From contig NZ_MKQD01000015.1 of NCBI RefSeq assembly GCF_001913705.1, positions 1 through 64,000 of the forward strand: a stretch of DNA of 64,000 bases, in the 5' to 3' direction. Within the stretch, counting starts at the first letter, position 1. Each line of letters starts with the position of its first letter. Both the position numbers and the translations under genes were made by a program. Below the pieces are notes generated by a model. It was not told the origin of the DNA and ran no database searches. It worked only from the letters and a program-made list of their open reading frames with translations. This DNA is from Thalassotalea sp. PP2-459. GTDB lineage: Bacteria; Pseudomonadota; Gammaproteobacteria; Enterobacterales; Alteromonadaceae. Below are positions 24,125 to 33,648 of this stretch, piece by piece.

Positions 24125-24449
24125 TTCATGTACTCCGAAGAATATTATTGTTAATTGTTCAAACTGATTAAGTGAAGCCTTCGTAGCGTCCTGCCATAAA
24201 AACTTCACTTAATCAGCTTGATTTAAGTTGAGCGTTATCCTACGGATGAAAAATGACAGAATTGTTTTAGAAATATGTAGTTTTTGTTTCGCTAAAATGA
24301 CAAAAAGATGACAAAACACTACGCAAGCACCATATACACGGGTAAAGTTCTTTAGGAAGTGTAAAAAATAAAGTTGAAATACTCTTCAATGAATAACACT
24401 TTTAAAGCAATTATTACGATAATAACAATAATATTTAGAGCAATCGTAG
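24125..24449. other. Divergent intergenic region upstream of the HD-GYP gene
   Basis: It holds the leader inverted repeat of the lipoprotein gene and, on the right, AT-rich sequence that probably carries both promoters. No further gene is seen. Confidence 0.5.
24164..24216 (-). promoter_or_regulatory. Leader inverted repeat with 14-bp perfect arms and a mini-ORF in its loop
   Basis: CTGATTAAGTGAAG (24164-24177) is the exact complement of 24203-24216, with a 25-base loop. It lies 40-92 bases upstream of the lipoprotein start. On the minus strand the loop contains an ATG that opens a nine-codon frame (MAGRYEGFT) whose stop lies in the second arm. This looks like a leader-peptide or RNA-switch arrangement, or a long operator. 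Confidence 0.5.
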
Positions 24450-25604
24450 ATGTTAAAAACAATAAGTATCAATGAATTAAAAGTGGGTATGTATGTCGAA
24501 GATATCATACTCAAAAACAGCCTTCACAAAGTAAAGAATAAAGGCAAAGTTAATTCAGCACGTACCATTGAACTACTTAAAAAACAAGGTGTTGATAAAG
24601 TAACGGTAGACTTTCCAGATGAAGATCTTATTAATAATAGCGCAATATATAATGCTCAAGAGCAATCATCCGTCACGCAAGAATTAGCAATATCATGTCA
24701 GTTATACGACGATGCTACAGCGCATGTAAAACAGTTATTTCTAGCAACCGCTAAAGATAAACCGATCAATCCTACAGCGCTTCAAGCATTAGCAGATGAA
24801 ATTACTGCGTCTGTCATGCGCAATGAGCATGCTATGACAATATTAACGCACATACGAAATAAATCTTACTATCATTATGAACATGCTATTAACTGCGCAG
24901 TACTTATCTGCGGGTTTTCCTTGCATTTAGGGTTTAAAGAAAAAACCGTTAAAGAAATTACCCTTGGTGCATTATTACATGATATTGGCAGTGCGAAAGT
25001 GCCACTGCCCATTTTAGAAAAACCAGGTGAACTGAACAACAATGAACGTTCTGTCGTTCAAAAACACGTCTATTGGGGGGTTGAGCTAGCTAAAAAAGAC
25101 AATTTTGCTAGCCCGCTCATTATTGACATGTTAGTTAACCACCATGAACGACTTGACGGAAGTGGTTACCCACGGGGTATTGATAAAAATAAACTGTCTA
25201 AGTTGTCATGTATCACTGCAATAGTCGACGTGTATGATGCCATGACCGGAAAGCGCCATCATAAAGAAGGCGAATTACCATTAAGTGTGTTGCGTTATTT
25301 ATTAAAACATACCGATAAATTTGAGCAAACACTAGTTGAGCAATTTGTTAAATATTTAGGGGTTTACCCAGTAGGTTCTTTAGTAAGGTTAAGCAATGAT
25401 AAGTTAGCGGTAGTGCTTGAAGCAAATCGATTATCACCGCTTAAACCTAAAATTAGCATTGTTTATAGTGTAGTATTGAATAAGCTGATCAAACCGATAG
25501 AAAAGGATTTAACGACAGAATCTTTTTGTATTGTTTCTGCTGTGAACCCTGAAAAATATAAAATCAACATGAATAAAGTGATACGAAATATAGCCGCGCA
25601 ATAG
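24450..25604 (+). CDS. HD-GYP domain cyclic-di-GMP phosphodiesterase
   Basis: This 384-aa cytoplasmic protein has an N-terminal DUF3391 domain (about 1-130) followed by an HD-GYP domain (about 135-330). The metal-binding residues are present: ALLHDIG (HD at 177-178), KHVYWG, and HHERLDGSGYP (231-241), which holds the HHExxDGxGYP signature. It should hydrolyse c-di-GMP. There is no receiver or membrane domain, so its input is unknown. A terminator follows, and the gene stands alone. Confidence 0.93.
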   Translation: MLKTISINELKVGMYVEDIILKNSLHKVKNKGKVNSARTIELLKKQGVDKVTVDFPDEDLINNSAIYNAQEQSSVTQELAISCQLYDDATAHVKQLFLATAKDKPINPTALQALADEITASVMRNEHAMTILTHIRNKSYYHYEHAINCAVLICGFSLHLGFKEKTVKEITLGALLHDIGSAKVPLPILEKPGELNNNERSVVQKHVYWGVELAKKDNFASPLIIDMLVNHHERLDGSGYPRGIDKNKLSKLSCITAIVDVYDAMTGKRHHKEGELPLSVLRYLLKHTDKFEQTLVEQFVKYLGVYPVGSLVRLSNDKLAVVLEANRLSPLKPKISIVYSVVLNKLIKPIEKDLTTESFCIVSAVNPEKYKINMNKVIRNIAAQ

Positions 25605-25626
25605 TACCTTGTAATAAACAAAAAAA

Positions 25627-25648
25627 AACCACGCTAAAAAGCGTGGTT
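25627..25648. terminator. Bidirectional terminator
   Basis: AACCACGC (25627-25634) pairs with GCGTGGTT (25641-25648) across a six-base loop. A-runs precede it and AAAA follows, so it can serve both convergent genes. Confidence 0.8.
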
Positions 25649-25682
25649 AAAAACGTATATAAAGGTTGGGGATTATTAACGT

Positions 25683-26105
25683 TTATATTCCTTTTGCGAA
25701 CTGTTGAATGCTTTTTCCATTACAAACAATACCGCGTAATGATGTATTTTGTTCCGCCGCAACTAAGTCATAGCCTTTTGTTGCCGCTTCCACACATAAC
25801 TTAGTTTCTGCAGTTTGATCACCAGCGACAATTTTCACAAGTTTTGCTTTTGCATCTGAATTTTTTGGTAATGAAAATTGCTTGATAGCCACACCGTTAC
25901 AAGTATTAAGATATAACGATTTAGCATATTCTTTACTTATTTTTTCTGCTTCTTGGTAAGCCGCTTTAAAACCTTTCGTTGCAGCTGTTACACATAATGT
26001 TGTTTCAAATGAACTGTCAATCGCAACAAATTTTGCATTATCACTTATTGCATTGGCGGCAGTTGCTGTTAACAGTAAAGACAAACTTAATAATAACTTT
26101 TTCAT
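25683..26105 (-). CDS. DUF3718-type secreted protein with an internal duplication
   Basis: This 140-aa exported protein has a signal peptide (about 1-19, ending ATAANA). The mature part has two similar halves: one with ETTLCVTAATKGFKAA and a later CNGVAIKQF, the other with ETKLCVEAATKGYDLV and a later CNGKSIQQF. Each half has two cysteines, which fits one disulfide per repeat. The arrangement resembles DUF3718 proteins of Shewanella and relatives, whose function is unknown. The start at 26105 has CTGGAG upstream and begins the signal peptide. Confidence 0.75.
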   Translation of the reverse strand: MKKLLLSLSLLLTATAANAISDNAKFVAIDSSFETTLCVTAATKGFKAAYQEAEKISKEYAKSLYLNTCNGVAIKQFSLPKNSDAKAKLVKIVAGDQTAETKLCVEAATKGYDLVAAEQNTSLRGIVCNGKSIQQFAKGI

Positions 26106-26321
26106 AACGACTCCAGTTAAACGATTGTAGGGGTGCTGATTCATAAAACTAGAGTAATTATACTAATAAAAAACCATTAAGCAAGCACTTTATGAAATTA
26201 AATTACACTTAAGGCTAATATACATTAATTTAAATATGATTTCTTTGTTTGTTTTGGTAATTAAATTACATTTTAGATATTAATTTTCACAAGTATATAC
26301 AAGGTAACAATGGTGGGACTT

Positions 26322-26569
26322 ATGCCAATTCGCATAAAGATTAAGTCAGTTCAGAGCGATGTCAGCGGTGGGAGAATAAGCGAAACGTGTGCAGATATAG
26401 TTGTTTATCGCGCTAATGAAGTACTAAGTTGGCTAAATATTTAATAGAATTGGTATTATTAGAGAACGCAGGAGCACGTTCTCCTGAATAACCATTCTCT
26501 GCAATCAACGCCGTGCCTCTAAAGCGTTTAATTCTCGCTGAATGACCGAATATTTATGCGAATTGGTAT
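26322..26569. mobile_element. MITE-like palindromic repeat element (248 bp)
   Basis: The ends are inverted repeats: ATGCCAATTCGCATAAA (26322-26338) against the complement of 26553-26569, 16 of 17 matching. An internal end-like sequence, GAATTGGTAT (26447-26456), divides it into two units of roughly 135 and 115 bp. The second unit has its own stem (GAGAACG with CGTTCTC, about 26462-26483). It contains no transposase. A decayed copy of the end of the first unit lies at 33547-33595. Such ATACCAATT-ended repeats are known to me from marine Alteromonadales. Confidence 0.65.
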
Positions 26570-26649
26570 TACACTTAACGCGATTAATATCGCGCATTTT
26601 GTATAAACGATAAAGTCAGAAAGGTTTAGTAAGGGAAGAATTAAAAAAA

Positions 26650-26668
26650 GAGCGCCTAATTGGCGCTC
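26650..26668 (-). terminator. Terminator of the second TonB receptor gene
   Basis: GAGCGCC (26650-26656) pairs with GGCGCTC (26662-26668) across a five-base loop. On the minus strand a run of seven T follows. Confidence 0.8.
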
Positions 26669-26692
26669 TCTTTACGCGTATGATGTTTCTAT

Positions 26693-29425
26693 TTAAAATG
26701 AATAACGAACGCCTAAGAGTACTCTTCGACTTAAATCTGTTACCCCATAAGGTAAATATCCCGTTTTATGAACGAACGTTTTTGCTACCATATTCTCATC
26801 AGTCAGATTTAACACTTGAAACTGCACTTGCAAATTATCATTCACACTGTAGTTTGCTGAAAAATCTAATTGACCATAATCATCCATAAAACGAGGTTCG
26901 CCAAAATCATCAGAAGTTTGCGCTAAATAGCGCTCACGCCACGCATAAGAAAGCTTAGCATCTAGTGTACCGTCATCATAATATAGCGACGCGTTGAAGC
27001 TCGTTGGTGATAAACCGGGTAGCCCTGCACTTCTTACATCATTTTCAATACCAAAATCAGCATCACTTGAAGTCTTAGTATAATTAGCTAAGAAGCCAAA
27101 GTTCTGTAGTATACCTTCTGGCGCGAAGCTAAAAGGTTGCTGGTATGATAATTCAAACCCTTTAATGGAAGCTGACGCGCCATTAGACGGCTGCGTAAAA
27201 AATACATCGCCGTTGAATACTTCAGGGCTAAGTTGTGTGACAAAGTCTCTATTAGCAGTGAACGTGGTTGTATCTATCAAACCATCTAAGTCTTTTCTAA
27301 AAACATTAGCAGCCAATAGCGCCTCATCTGAAAAGTACCACTCAATACTCAAATCTAAGTTATCTGAGGTAAAAGGTTTTAATTCTGGGTTACCGCGTTG
27401 CCCTGTCGCTGAGTTTACATCAGGTGCAAATATGCGTTCCGACGGCGCTAAGTCAGGTAAGTTAGGACGCGTTAGCGTTTTGGAATAAGCCGCTCTTAAT
27501 AATACCCCTTCAGAAAGTTCATATCGTAAGCTAGCGCTAGGCAATACTTCAGAATAGTCACTTTCAAAAGCTATCGCATCTATGCCACCTAGTGCTGTTG
27601 TATAACCATCGATATTTTGTGTGGTTTTTACATAGCGTACGCCAACATTAGCGGTTAGCTCTTCCCAATCAAAGTCTGCTTTAACATAAGCATTTAAGGT
27701 TTTTTCTTCAACTTGATAAGAATTTAATGCCGCAGAGCTTGCTCTGTTTTGAACTGATGTACCAGGAACAAGTGAACTTCCAGTTGGTGAAACATTACCC
27801 CCTTGAAACCAAACATCTTGGAAACCATTTGGATCAACTGAAAACATTTTATGGGTAAAGCTAGGGTCAGCACCGTCAACATCATAGTCAAGCATAATCA
27901 TTGAGTCTGCAAGGCTTGGGCCCATGTTAGGGTTCCACCCCGATTCACGCCCTATGCGATAATCTTGTTCAACCACTTCTTTATCTTGCACTGTATAACG
28001 AAAACCAAAGTCGACTTTATTCATAAATTCATGATCAAAAAAGCGCGTAAAATCAATTTTCGATGTCACTTCTTTTGCATCATCTTCACTTGGTCGAAAA
28101 ATTAACACGTTTAACGAGAAGTCTTCAGGATTTGAAGAAAAGTCAGTTAATGTGCTGTTAAAGTCTACGTAATCACCACGCACTTTGTATGAAAGAATAC
28201 CGGGCACATTTCCGCCAATTTCATTATTAAGCTTGAATGATAAAAGTGATTGTTTTCGGTTAGCTTCTCGGCTTGAAGCACCGATATAAGGAGTGATTTC
28301 CCAGTAATCGTTTGGTTTCCAGGTTGCCGTTAAAGAGGTTTGAAAAAACGTATCGTCAATATCAGTAATTCTTGGCCCAACCCTATGTTGAACATTATCA
28401 AAACTTCCTTCAACGATAACTCCATTTTCAATCACTAAACTATCTTGCAACGCTTTAACACCTAAATGTTCCAAGGGAATATCATTTCGGTGAGCCGCTT
28501 TTTCATTGGTTAGTTCTGCATAAATACTATTAAAGGTAAAGGCTAATTCATCTGAAGGGCTGTATTGAAGTGCGAGTGTACCTGCTGTATTTTCACGATC
28601 TTCTAAAAAAGTATATAATCGCGTGCCATTTGCCACTAAGGCACTCCCCATAGGAGAATTAGGATCTACATCAGGATCAATCACAGATAATGGACGCCAT
28701 ACACCGTTTTCTGCACCATCAGATCTAAATTCACTGTTTGAATGGAATAAACCAATTGAAAAGCCGAAGGTATCATCAATATTATTACTTACGGTAACAA
28801 AAGCTCGCGGATCAATACTGTCGGTAGTATCGCTATAGTTCCCTTGTAGAGAGGAAGAAAATTTCAAACCTCTATGCTGAAATGGTTGAGGCGTTTCTAA
28901 CGTCACTAAACCTGCCAAGCCACCTTCACTTTGACTAGCGTCTGATGACTTAGTTACGGTAGCATTACTAAATAATTCAGATGGCAGTAATTCAAAACTA
29001 AAGCCTCGGCCACCGCCATTTGTGCCTAACCTGCCAGCACTTCCGCCGCCTGGTGCTGTCATGCCATTTATTTCAACACGCGTAAATTGCGGCCCTAAAC
29101 CTCGCACATTGATTTGTGAACCTTCACCATTCTGATTTCTATTAATCGTAACACCCGGGATCCGCTGTAACGACTCTGATAAATTCATGTCTGGAAATTT
29201 ACCTAAATCTTCAGAACTTATTGAATCGGATACATTGCTGTCATTATATTTATTATTCAGAGAACGTACGATACTGCCCCTAACACCCTTTACCGTAATA
29301 ACTTCGACATTGTCTTCTGCGCCAGAACTTTCTTCCGAACTTGCAGCATGTACCAGACCTACTTGACTGGCTGAGATAGCCAAACAGCAGGCTAAATATG
29401 ATTTTTTAAACTTGTTTGAATGCAT
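26693..29425 (-). CDS. TonB-dependent receptor, Caulobacter-type (TIGR01782-like)
   Basis: This 910-aa protein has a signal peptide (about 1-27), a TonB-box-like segment VEVITVKGVRGS (about 40-51) and a plug domain with SLQRIPGVTINRNQNGEG and INVRGLGPQFTRVEINGM. A beta-barrel follows, ending in VLLGVRYSF with a terminal Phe. The long receptors with the VRGSI..SL and RGLGPQFTRV signatures belong to the group common in Caulobacter and Alteromonadales, often tied to carbohydrate or peptide uptake. An RpiR-type (SIS domain) regulator gene lies upstream in the same direction, which hints at sugar-phosphate control. The substrate is not determined. Confidence 0.9.
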   Translation of the reverse strand: MHSNKFKKSYLACCLAISASQVGLVHAASSEESSGAEDNVEVITVKGVRGSIVRSLNNKYNDSNVSDSISSEDLGKFPDMNLSESLQRIPGVTINRNQNGEGSQINVRGLGPQFTRVEINGMTAPGGGSAGRLGTNGGGRGFSFELLPSELFSNATVTKSSDASQSEGGLAGLVTLETPQPFQHRGLKFSSSLQGNYSDTTDSIDPRAFVTVSNNIDDTFGFSIGLFHSNSEFRSDGAENGVWRPLSVIDPDVDPNSPMGSALVANGTRLYTFLEDRENTAGTLALQYSPSDELAFTFNSIYAELTNEKAAHRNDIPLEHLGVKALQDSLVIENGVIVEGSFDNVQHRVGPRITDIDDTFFQTSLTATWKPNDYWEITPYIGASSREANRKQSLLSFKLNNEIGGNVPGILSYKVRGDYVDFNSTLTDFSSNPEDFSLNVLIFRPSEDDAKEVTSKIDFTRFFDHEFMNKVDFGFRYTVQDKEVVEQDYRIGRESGWNPNMGPSLADSMIMLDYDVDGADPSFTHKMFSVDPNGFQDVWFQGGNVSPTGSSLVPGTSVQNRASSAALNSYQVEEKTLNAYVKADFDWEELTANVGVRYVKTTQNIDGYTTALGGIDAIAFESDYSEVLPSASLRYELSEGVLLRAAYSKTLTRPNLPDLAPSERIFAPDVNSATGQRGNPELKPFTSDNLDLSIEWYFSDEALLAANVFRKDLDGLIDTTTFTANRDFVTQLSPEVFNGDVFFTQPSNGASASIKGFELSYQQPFSFAPEGILQNFGFLANYTKTSSDADFGIENDVRSAGLPGLSPTSFNASLYYDDGTLDAKLSYAWRERYLAQTSDDFGEPRFMDDYGQLDFSANYSVNDNLQVQFQVLNLTDENMVAKTFVHKTGYLPYGVTDLSRRVLLGVRYSF

Positions 29426-29897
29426 TTACTTTCCCCCTAGCTACTATATTTACTGTTATTTTCCACAGCTTTTTTTGATTTTATTACCTATATTTACTTG
29501 AGTAGCTTTCAACGAATGTTCAAAAGTAACAAGAAAATACATAATAATATGTTATTAATATACATATAAAGAATGATAATTCAACACAAATTTGAACAAA
29601 TGTAACATAAAAAATAAAAATAAAATGTTACTAAATAACAAAAGAGTTAAGCATGAGAGAAATAATCAATGAAGGATTAATCGAAAAGGTAATTAAAATA
29701 GGGTGATAAAAAGTTATAAACAGTGAAGACTTAACATTCCTACCGGCACTGTTAGAGCAATCAGTAGATTAACCGTTCATGGATAAAAAACTCTGAGAGA
29801 TAGAAAGTCTCTAACACAATAAGAAAGTTGTATCATGTAGTCATTTAAATCAATTTTGTATCTTAAAAAAAATGAAGTATAGGATTGAATAGTAAAG
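29426..29897. other. AT-rich region upstream of the second TonB receptor
   Basis: It contains a weak inverted repeat (GTAACAT with ATGTTAC separated by 16 bases, about 29600-29630) and a 17-codon frame without a ribosome binding site. It must hold the receptor promoter. No real gene or RNA is recognised. Confidence 0.45.
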
Positions 29898-30752
29898 TTA
29901 ATCTCCTAACGGTAGCCACTGAGAGCTGCCTCTGTGTTGATCTAATTGAACTTTCAACCTTCTTAGTTTTTCTCGTGATTTTCGTTGATTTTTGACCGCT
30001 AATTCACTCGCTAATATATCAATTGCAGCTAGCATTACATAGCGTGAAGCACTTGGCTTAAAAATATAATCTGCCTCATGTGTTTCAATAGGTAAATGAA
30101 TATCAGCGATGTCAGCTAATGGACCCTTTGGACAAATAGCAATTACATTCGCCCCATACTCTTTTGCAACGTTAGCAGAAGCCTGAACATCTGGGCTAAC
30201 ACCACCTAATGATAAGCATATTACCGCATCACTTTTATCAACAGTTGCTGCTGTCATTCTCATCAGCATAGGATCTGAATAAGCATTACTGCTAAGTGCG
30301 AGTCTAAACAATCTATTATGGCACTCTTGCGCCATCACCGAGCTGCCGCCGCCAACACCGAAAATCAGCGTATGTCCTGCATCGGTAATTGTTTGACTAG
30401 CCTGGTGAATAACATCATCGGTAATTAACCCTGCATTAAGCGCTAAAATATCGTTAATACCTTGATATATTGCAGGAATATCTTTTTTCACAACATGTTT
30501 GTTACTGGTAAACCTTTCCCCTACTGCTGCTGACTGAGCAAGACGGAGTTTTAGTTCTCTCACATCCTTACAATCTAATGCCTTGGCTAGACGAGAAATG
30601 CTCGCATGACTAGTTTTGGCTTTAGCAGCTAGCTCATGGGTTGATACCGTTGCAGCATAACTGAGATCCGCTAAAATAATAGTTGCTACTTTTTGCTCTG
30701 AGGGGCGTAAATGTGAAAATCTATCGCGTATTGCTGACACTATATCCATCAT
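29898..30752 (-). CDS. RpiR/MurR-family transcriptional regulator with SIS domain
   Basis: This 284-aa protein has an N-terminal RpiR helix-turn-helix (about 1-78; RPSEQKVATIILADL and STHELAAKAKTSHASISRLAKAL) and a C-terminal SIS sugar-phosphate-binding domain (about 115-250; IFGVGGGSSVMAQECHNRLFRL and ICLSLGGVSPD). Such proteins sense phosphosugars and repress or activate catabolic genes. It is not HexR by its conserved blocks. Its neighbour, the TonB receptor at 26693, is a plausible target. GAGGG lies upstream of the two adjacent ATGs (30752 and 30749), and either may be used. Confidence 0.88.
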   Translation of the reverse strand: MMDIVSAIRDRFSHLRPSEQKVATIILADLSYAATVSTHELAAKAKTSHASISRLAKALDCKDVRELKLRLAQSAAVGERFTSNKHVVKKDIPAIYQGINDILALNAGLITDDVIHQASQTITDAGHTLIFGVGGGSSVMAQECHNRLFRLALSSNAYSDPMLMRMTAATVDKSDAVICLSLGGVSPDVQASANVAKEYGANVIAICPKGPLADIADIHLPIETHEADYIFKPSASRYVMLAAIDILASELAVKNQRKSREKLRRLKVQLDQHRGSSQWLPLGD

Positions 30753-30952
30753 AATTTATTACCCTCGGTTGTTTTGTTTATGTGTTAAACAACCATTACA
30801 GTAATCAGTTGTTTCTACTAGCTTATACTGCCATTTATTCATCGTTAGTAACAGAAGAGAAGTAGTTGTTATACCTATTTTTTCTACTCCATTGTACAAG
30901 TCAATAACAAAAAATAACTAATCGCATGTTTTCTTGGTCTGTTGCTCTTTCT

Positions 30953-32914
30953 TTAAAACTTCGGATATTGATGTAGTACTTTAATCACTTCATTTGCATC
31001 GATGGGTTTGGCAATAAATCCAACCATACCAGCTTGAAAGCACTTTTCTTTATCGTCTTCTAATACGTTTGCTGTCATAGCAACAATGGCTGGGTGATTA
31101 TCAGGCATAGATTCAATTATTTTTTTGGTGGCTGTTACGCCATCCATGGTAGGCATTTGCATATCCATAAAGATAATGTCATAGGACTTTTTCATTGCGG
31201 CTTTTAACGCCTCTACACCATCATTAGCTAAATCGACCTTGTAGCCTAGTTTATCAAATAACTTATCAGCAATTACTTGATTTATTTTATTATCTTCTGC
31301 AATTAGTATCTTTAAAGGCTTTTGTTCAGCTAACTGACTATTTTCTAATACTACTTGTTGCTGTCCATATTGCTTACTATCAACATTTTCGGAAGTTTCC
31401 ACTAATGGAACGGTAAACGTAAAAGTTGAGCCCTGATTCAATTTACTCGAAACGCTGATACTGCCATTCATCTGCTTGATTAATTGAGAACAAATAGTTA
31501 ACCCCAAACCTGTACCACCATATTTTCTGCTGATTGATGTGTCAACTTGCGAGAATGGCTTAAAGAGTTTTTCTTGATCTTGCTGCGAAATACCAATACC
31601 AGAATCTTTAACAATAACGGTTAATAAATGATGGTGAGGGTTTTCTCGTTTTTTTTCTGATTTAACGGTCAGTTCAATCTCACCATGGTTAGAGAATTTA
31701 ATGGCATTACTCATTAAATTTAACATAATTTGTTTAAGGCGAAGCGAATCCCCCAAAAAAGTAGAGGGCATATTTTCTGCTATCACTGATGTTATGACTA
31801 AACCTTTACTTGACGTTTGCGGATCCAATAAAAAACAAACCTCGTTAATTAAATCTTTCATCTTAAATGCATGACTATCGATTGATAACTTTCCAGCTTC
31901 TAGTTTTGATAAATCTAAGATGTCATTAATCACTAATAAAAGACCGTTACCACTTGAACGAATGCTTTTTACATAACTCTCTTGTTCCTTACTAAGTTTG
32001 GTATCTTCTAATAATAAAAGCATGCCCAAAATTCCATTCATAGGCGTTCTTATTTCATGAGACATATTCGCTAAAAAATCACTTTTTGCCTGCGCTGCAC
32101 TTATCATTTCACGGTTAGAAATGGCTAACGATTCCGCCATATAGTTATAAGATTTAGCTAAGGTATAAAACTCATCCTTTGAGTCAATGTTAATCTCTGA
32201 CTCAAAATCACCCCCTGCTATTCTTTCAGTACCTGTGATTAATGTTTCTAAATTATGCGATATTTTTCGCTGAATTGAGACACCAAAGATTAAGGCTACT
32301 AAAGCCGCAAATAAGCAGCCGACAACGATGATGAGTTTGGTAAAAAAATTATCGTTTTGTTTTGATAACTTCCTCTGTGCCATTAAAACATGTTCTTCTT
32401 GAATAAAAGCATTAATAATTTCACGTATATCATCTCCGATTACTTTACCTGCATGACCTTCAAGAAAACTAACAATGTCGGAAAAATCCCTAGAAGTATC
32501 GACAAGGTTTCGTCTCTTAGTCGTGGCAACTTCTTTAGCTGCTTTTAGCCATTGCTTCTCTAATACGTTTATTGCCTCTAGACGCTCTACTTGCTTAGGA
32601 TTATCACTAACTAATTTTTTTAATTGAGCAAATTTTGTATCCCAGACTTTTTTCGCTTCAAAGTAAGGAGTAAGAAGGTCATCATTACCGGTAATTAAAA
32701 AGCCCCGTTTTCCTGACTCTAAATCAAGCAGCAATTTATTCAGCTCATGACCTTTTGCAATAACAGAGTAAGTATGTTCAACCCAACGGGTTGACTCTTC
32801 ATTTTTTGATATGTTTACATAGTTAACAACGGATAAGAGAAAAATAAAGACGAGTGGAATAGTAAAGCCAATAGTAATCTTACGGCGTATTGATAAATCA
32901 TTTAATTGAAACAA
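30953..32914 (-). CDS. CHASE3 hybrid sensor histidine kinase
   Basis: This 653-aa membrane kinase has TM1 (about 13-32), a periplasmic CHASE3-like domain (about 35-185; [21 protein letters not shown]), TM2 (about 192-212), HAMP (213-265) and HisKA with the phosphorylated His286 in [14 protein letters not shown]. An ATPase domain follows (N-box about [15 protein letters not shown]-boxes DSGIGI and GGTGLGL). A C-terminal receiver has phospho-acceptor Asp584 in IIFMDMQMP. No cognate output regulator is adjacent, and no Hpt domain is seen. The signal is unknown. Confidence 0.92.
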   Translation of the reverse strand: MFQLNDLSIRRKITIGFTIPLVFIFLLSVVNYVNISKNEESTRWVEHTYSVIAKGHELNKLLLDLESGKRGFLITGNDDLLTPYFEAKKVWDTKFAQLKKLVSDNPKQVERLEAINVLEKQWLKAAKEVATTKRRNLVDTSRDFSDIVSFLEGHAGKVIGDDIREIINAFIQEEHVLMAQRKLSKQNDNFFTKLIIVVGCLFAALVALIFGVSIQRKISHNLETLITGTERIAGGDFESEINIDSKDEFYTLAKSYNYMAESLAISNREMISAAQAKSDFLANMSHEIRTPMNGILGMLLLLEDTKLSKEQESYVKSIRSSGNGLLLVINDILDLSKLEAGKLSIDSHAFKMKDLINEVCFLLDPQTSSKGLVITSVIAENMPSTFLGDSLRLKQIMLNLMSNAIKFSNHGEIELTVKSEKKRENPHHHLLTVIVKDSGIGISQQDQEKLFKPFSQVDTSISRKYGGTGLGLTICSQLIKQMNGSISVSSKLNQGSTFTFTVPLVETSENVDSKQYGQQQVVLENSQLAEQKPLKILIAEDNKINQVIADKLFDKLGYKVDLANDGVEALKAAMKKSYDIIFMDMQMPTMDGVTATKKIIESMPDNHPAIVAMTANVLEDDKEKCFQAGMVGFIAKPIDANEVIKVLHQYPKF

Positions 32915-33546
32915 TGTTCACAACTCCACATATTATTTTTCTAAAAAAACTTATTTGCGAATGACTAAACTAAACGTTAAGGTAGAGTAATTGGGTTAAA
33001 CAACGCTAAAATCACTTGAATTATAGCTCTTAATAGTTAATTAACGAAAAAAATCACTTCAAAACCAAATCAATCAACTGAATTAACTGGCTTTATCTAT
33101 AAACATTATATTAATAAAGCTAAACAGTGCTTTAAAATTTTTTGAAGACCGATGCTTATCATTTATACACTCATTTCCGAGCTGATTAATACATTAACAA
33201 GCTTTTTATGATTTTTTATAGTAATTATAGCCTTACTACCATGCTTAAAACTTGTAAGCATTCTCTACAAAATACGTATACGAATATCAGTATATATTAG
33301 CGCTTACTGTCATGCACTTCCGAATTGTCGACTTATAAACATGAATTAAATAACAGTGATTTACCGCTAAATATCCTTAGCTGGATTTATCTAAACCAGA
33401 TTCACTTATTTCAATGCGCGATACCAATACTGCCATTAATAAATGCTCCATTCCCTCTAGGGTTCAGCATAAAACTGTTAAAAGTAATAGTAATACCATA
33501 ATCAAACCATAGAGTGACTATGTTTAAATTATTTAGCTTGTTTTAA

Positions 33547-33595
33547 GCGCGCTAATGAAGAGCTAAGTTGATCAAATCTTTAATTCAATTGGTAT
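33547..33595. repeat. Truncated, diverged copy of the MITE-like repeat
   Basis: These 49 bases match 26408-26456 at roughly 84 percent, including GCGCTAATGAAG and the end AATTGGTAT. The other end of the unit is not recognisable, so this is a remnant. Confidence 0.6.
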
Positions 33596-33605
33596 AAGGC
33601 ATAAA

Positions 33606-33630
33606 AAAAGCTGAGACAAGCTCAGCTTTT
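33606..33630 (-). terminator. Terminator of the sec operon
   Basis: AAAAGCTGAG (33606-33615) pairs perfectly with CTCAGCTTTT (33621-33630) across a five-base loop, with a T-run on the minus strand. It lies 18 bp past the secF stop. Confidence 0.88.
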
Positions 33631-33648
33631 TAATACATTCAATAGTGA

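Larger units (their letters stand above)
26106..26692. other. Intergenic region carrying the repeat element and the receptor terminator
   Basis: No gene is visible. The first 215 bases are AT-rich and should hold the promoter of the DUF3718 gene. The MITE-like repeat follows, then the terminator of the TonB receptor. Confidence 0.6.
32915..33648. other. Long non-coding stretch between the hybrid kinase and secF
   Basis: These 734 bases have no convincing gene on either strand. The left part is AT-rich promoter sequence for the kinase. At the right are a decayed repeat copy (33547-33595) and the sec operon terminator (33606-33630). The middle (about 33100-33500) shows nothing I can interpret. 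Confidence 0.5.

Noticed and set aside
24125-24208. N-terminal extension of the beta-helix lipoprotein
   Set aside because: It would put 28 residues before a classical lipoprotein signal peptide and pass through the leader hairpin.
27165-27488. 107-codon plus-strand frame
   Set aside because: It is antisense to the TonB receptor gene and has no start signals or recognisable domain.
29600-29630. Operator for the RpiR regulator upstream of the second TonB receptor
   Set aside because: The GTAACAT/ATGTTAC repeat is short, widely spaced and lies in very AT-rich DNA where such matches arise by chance.
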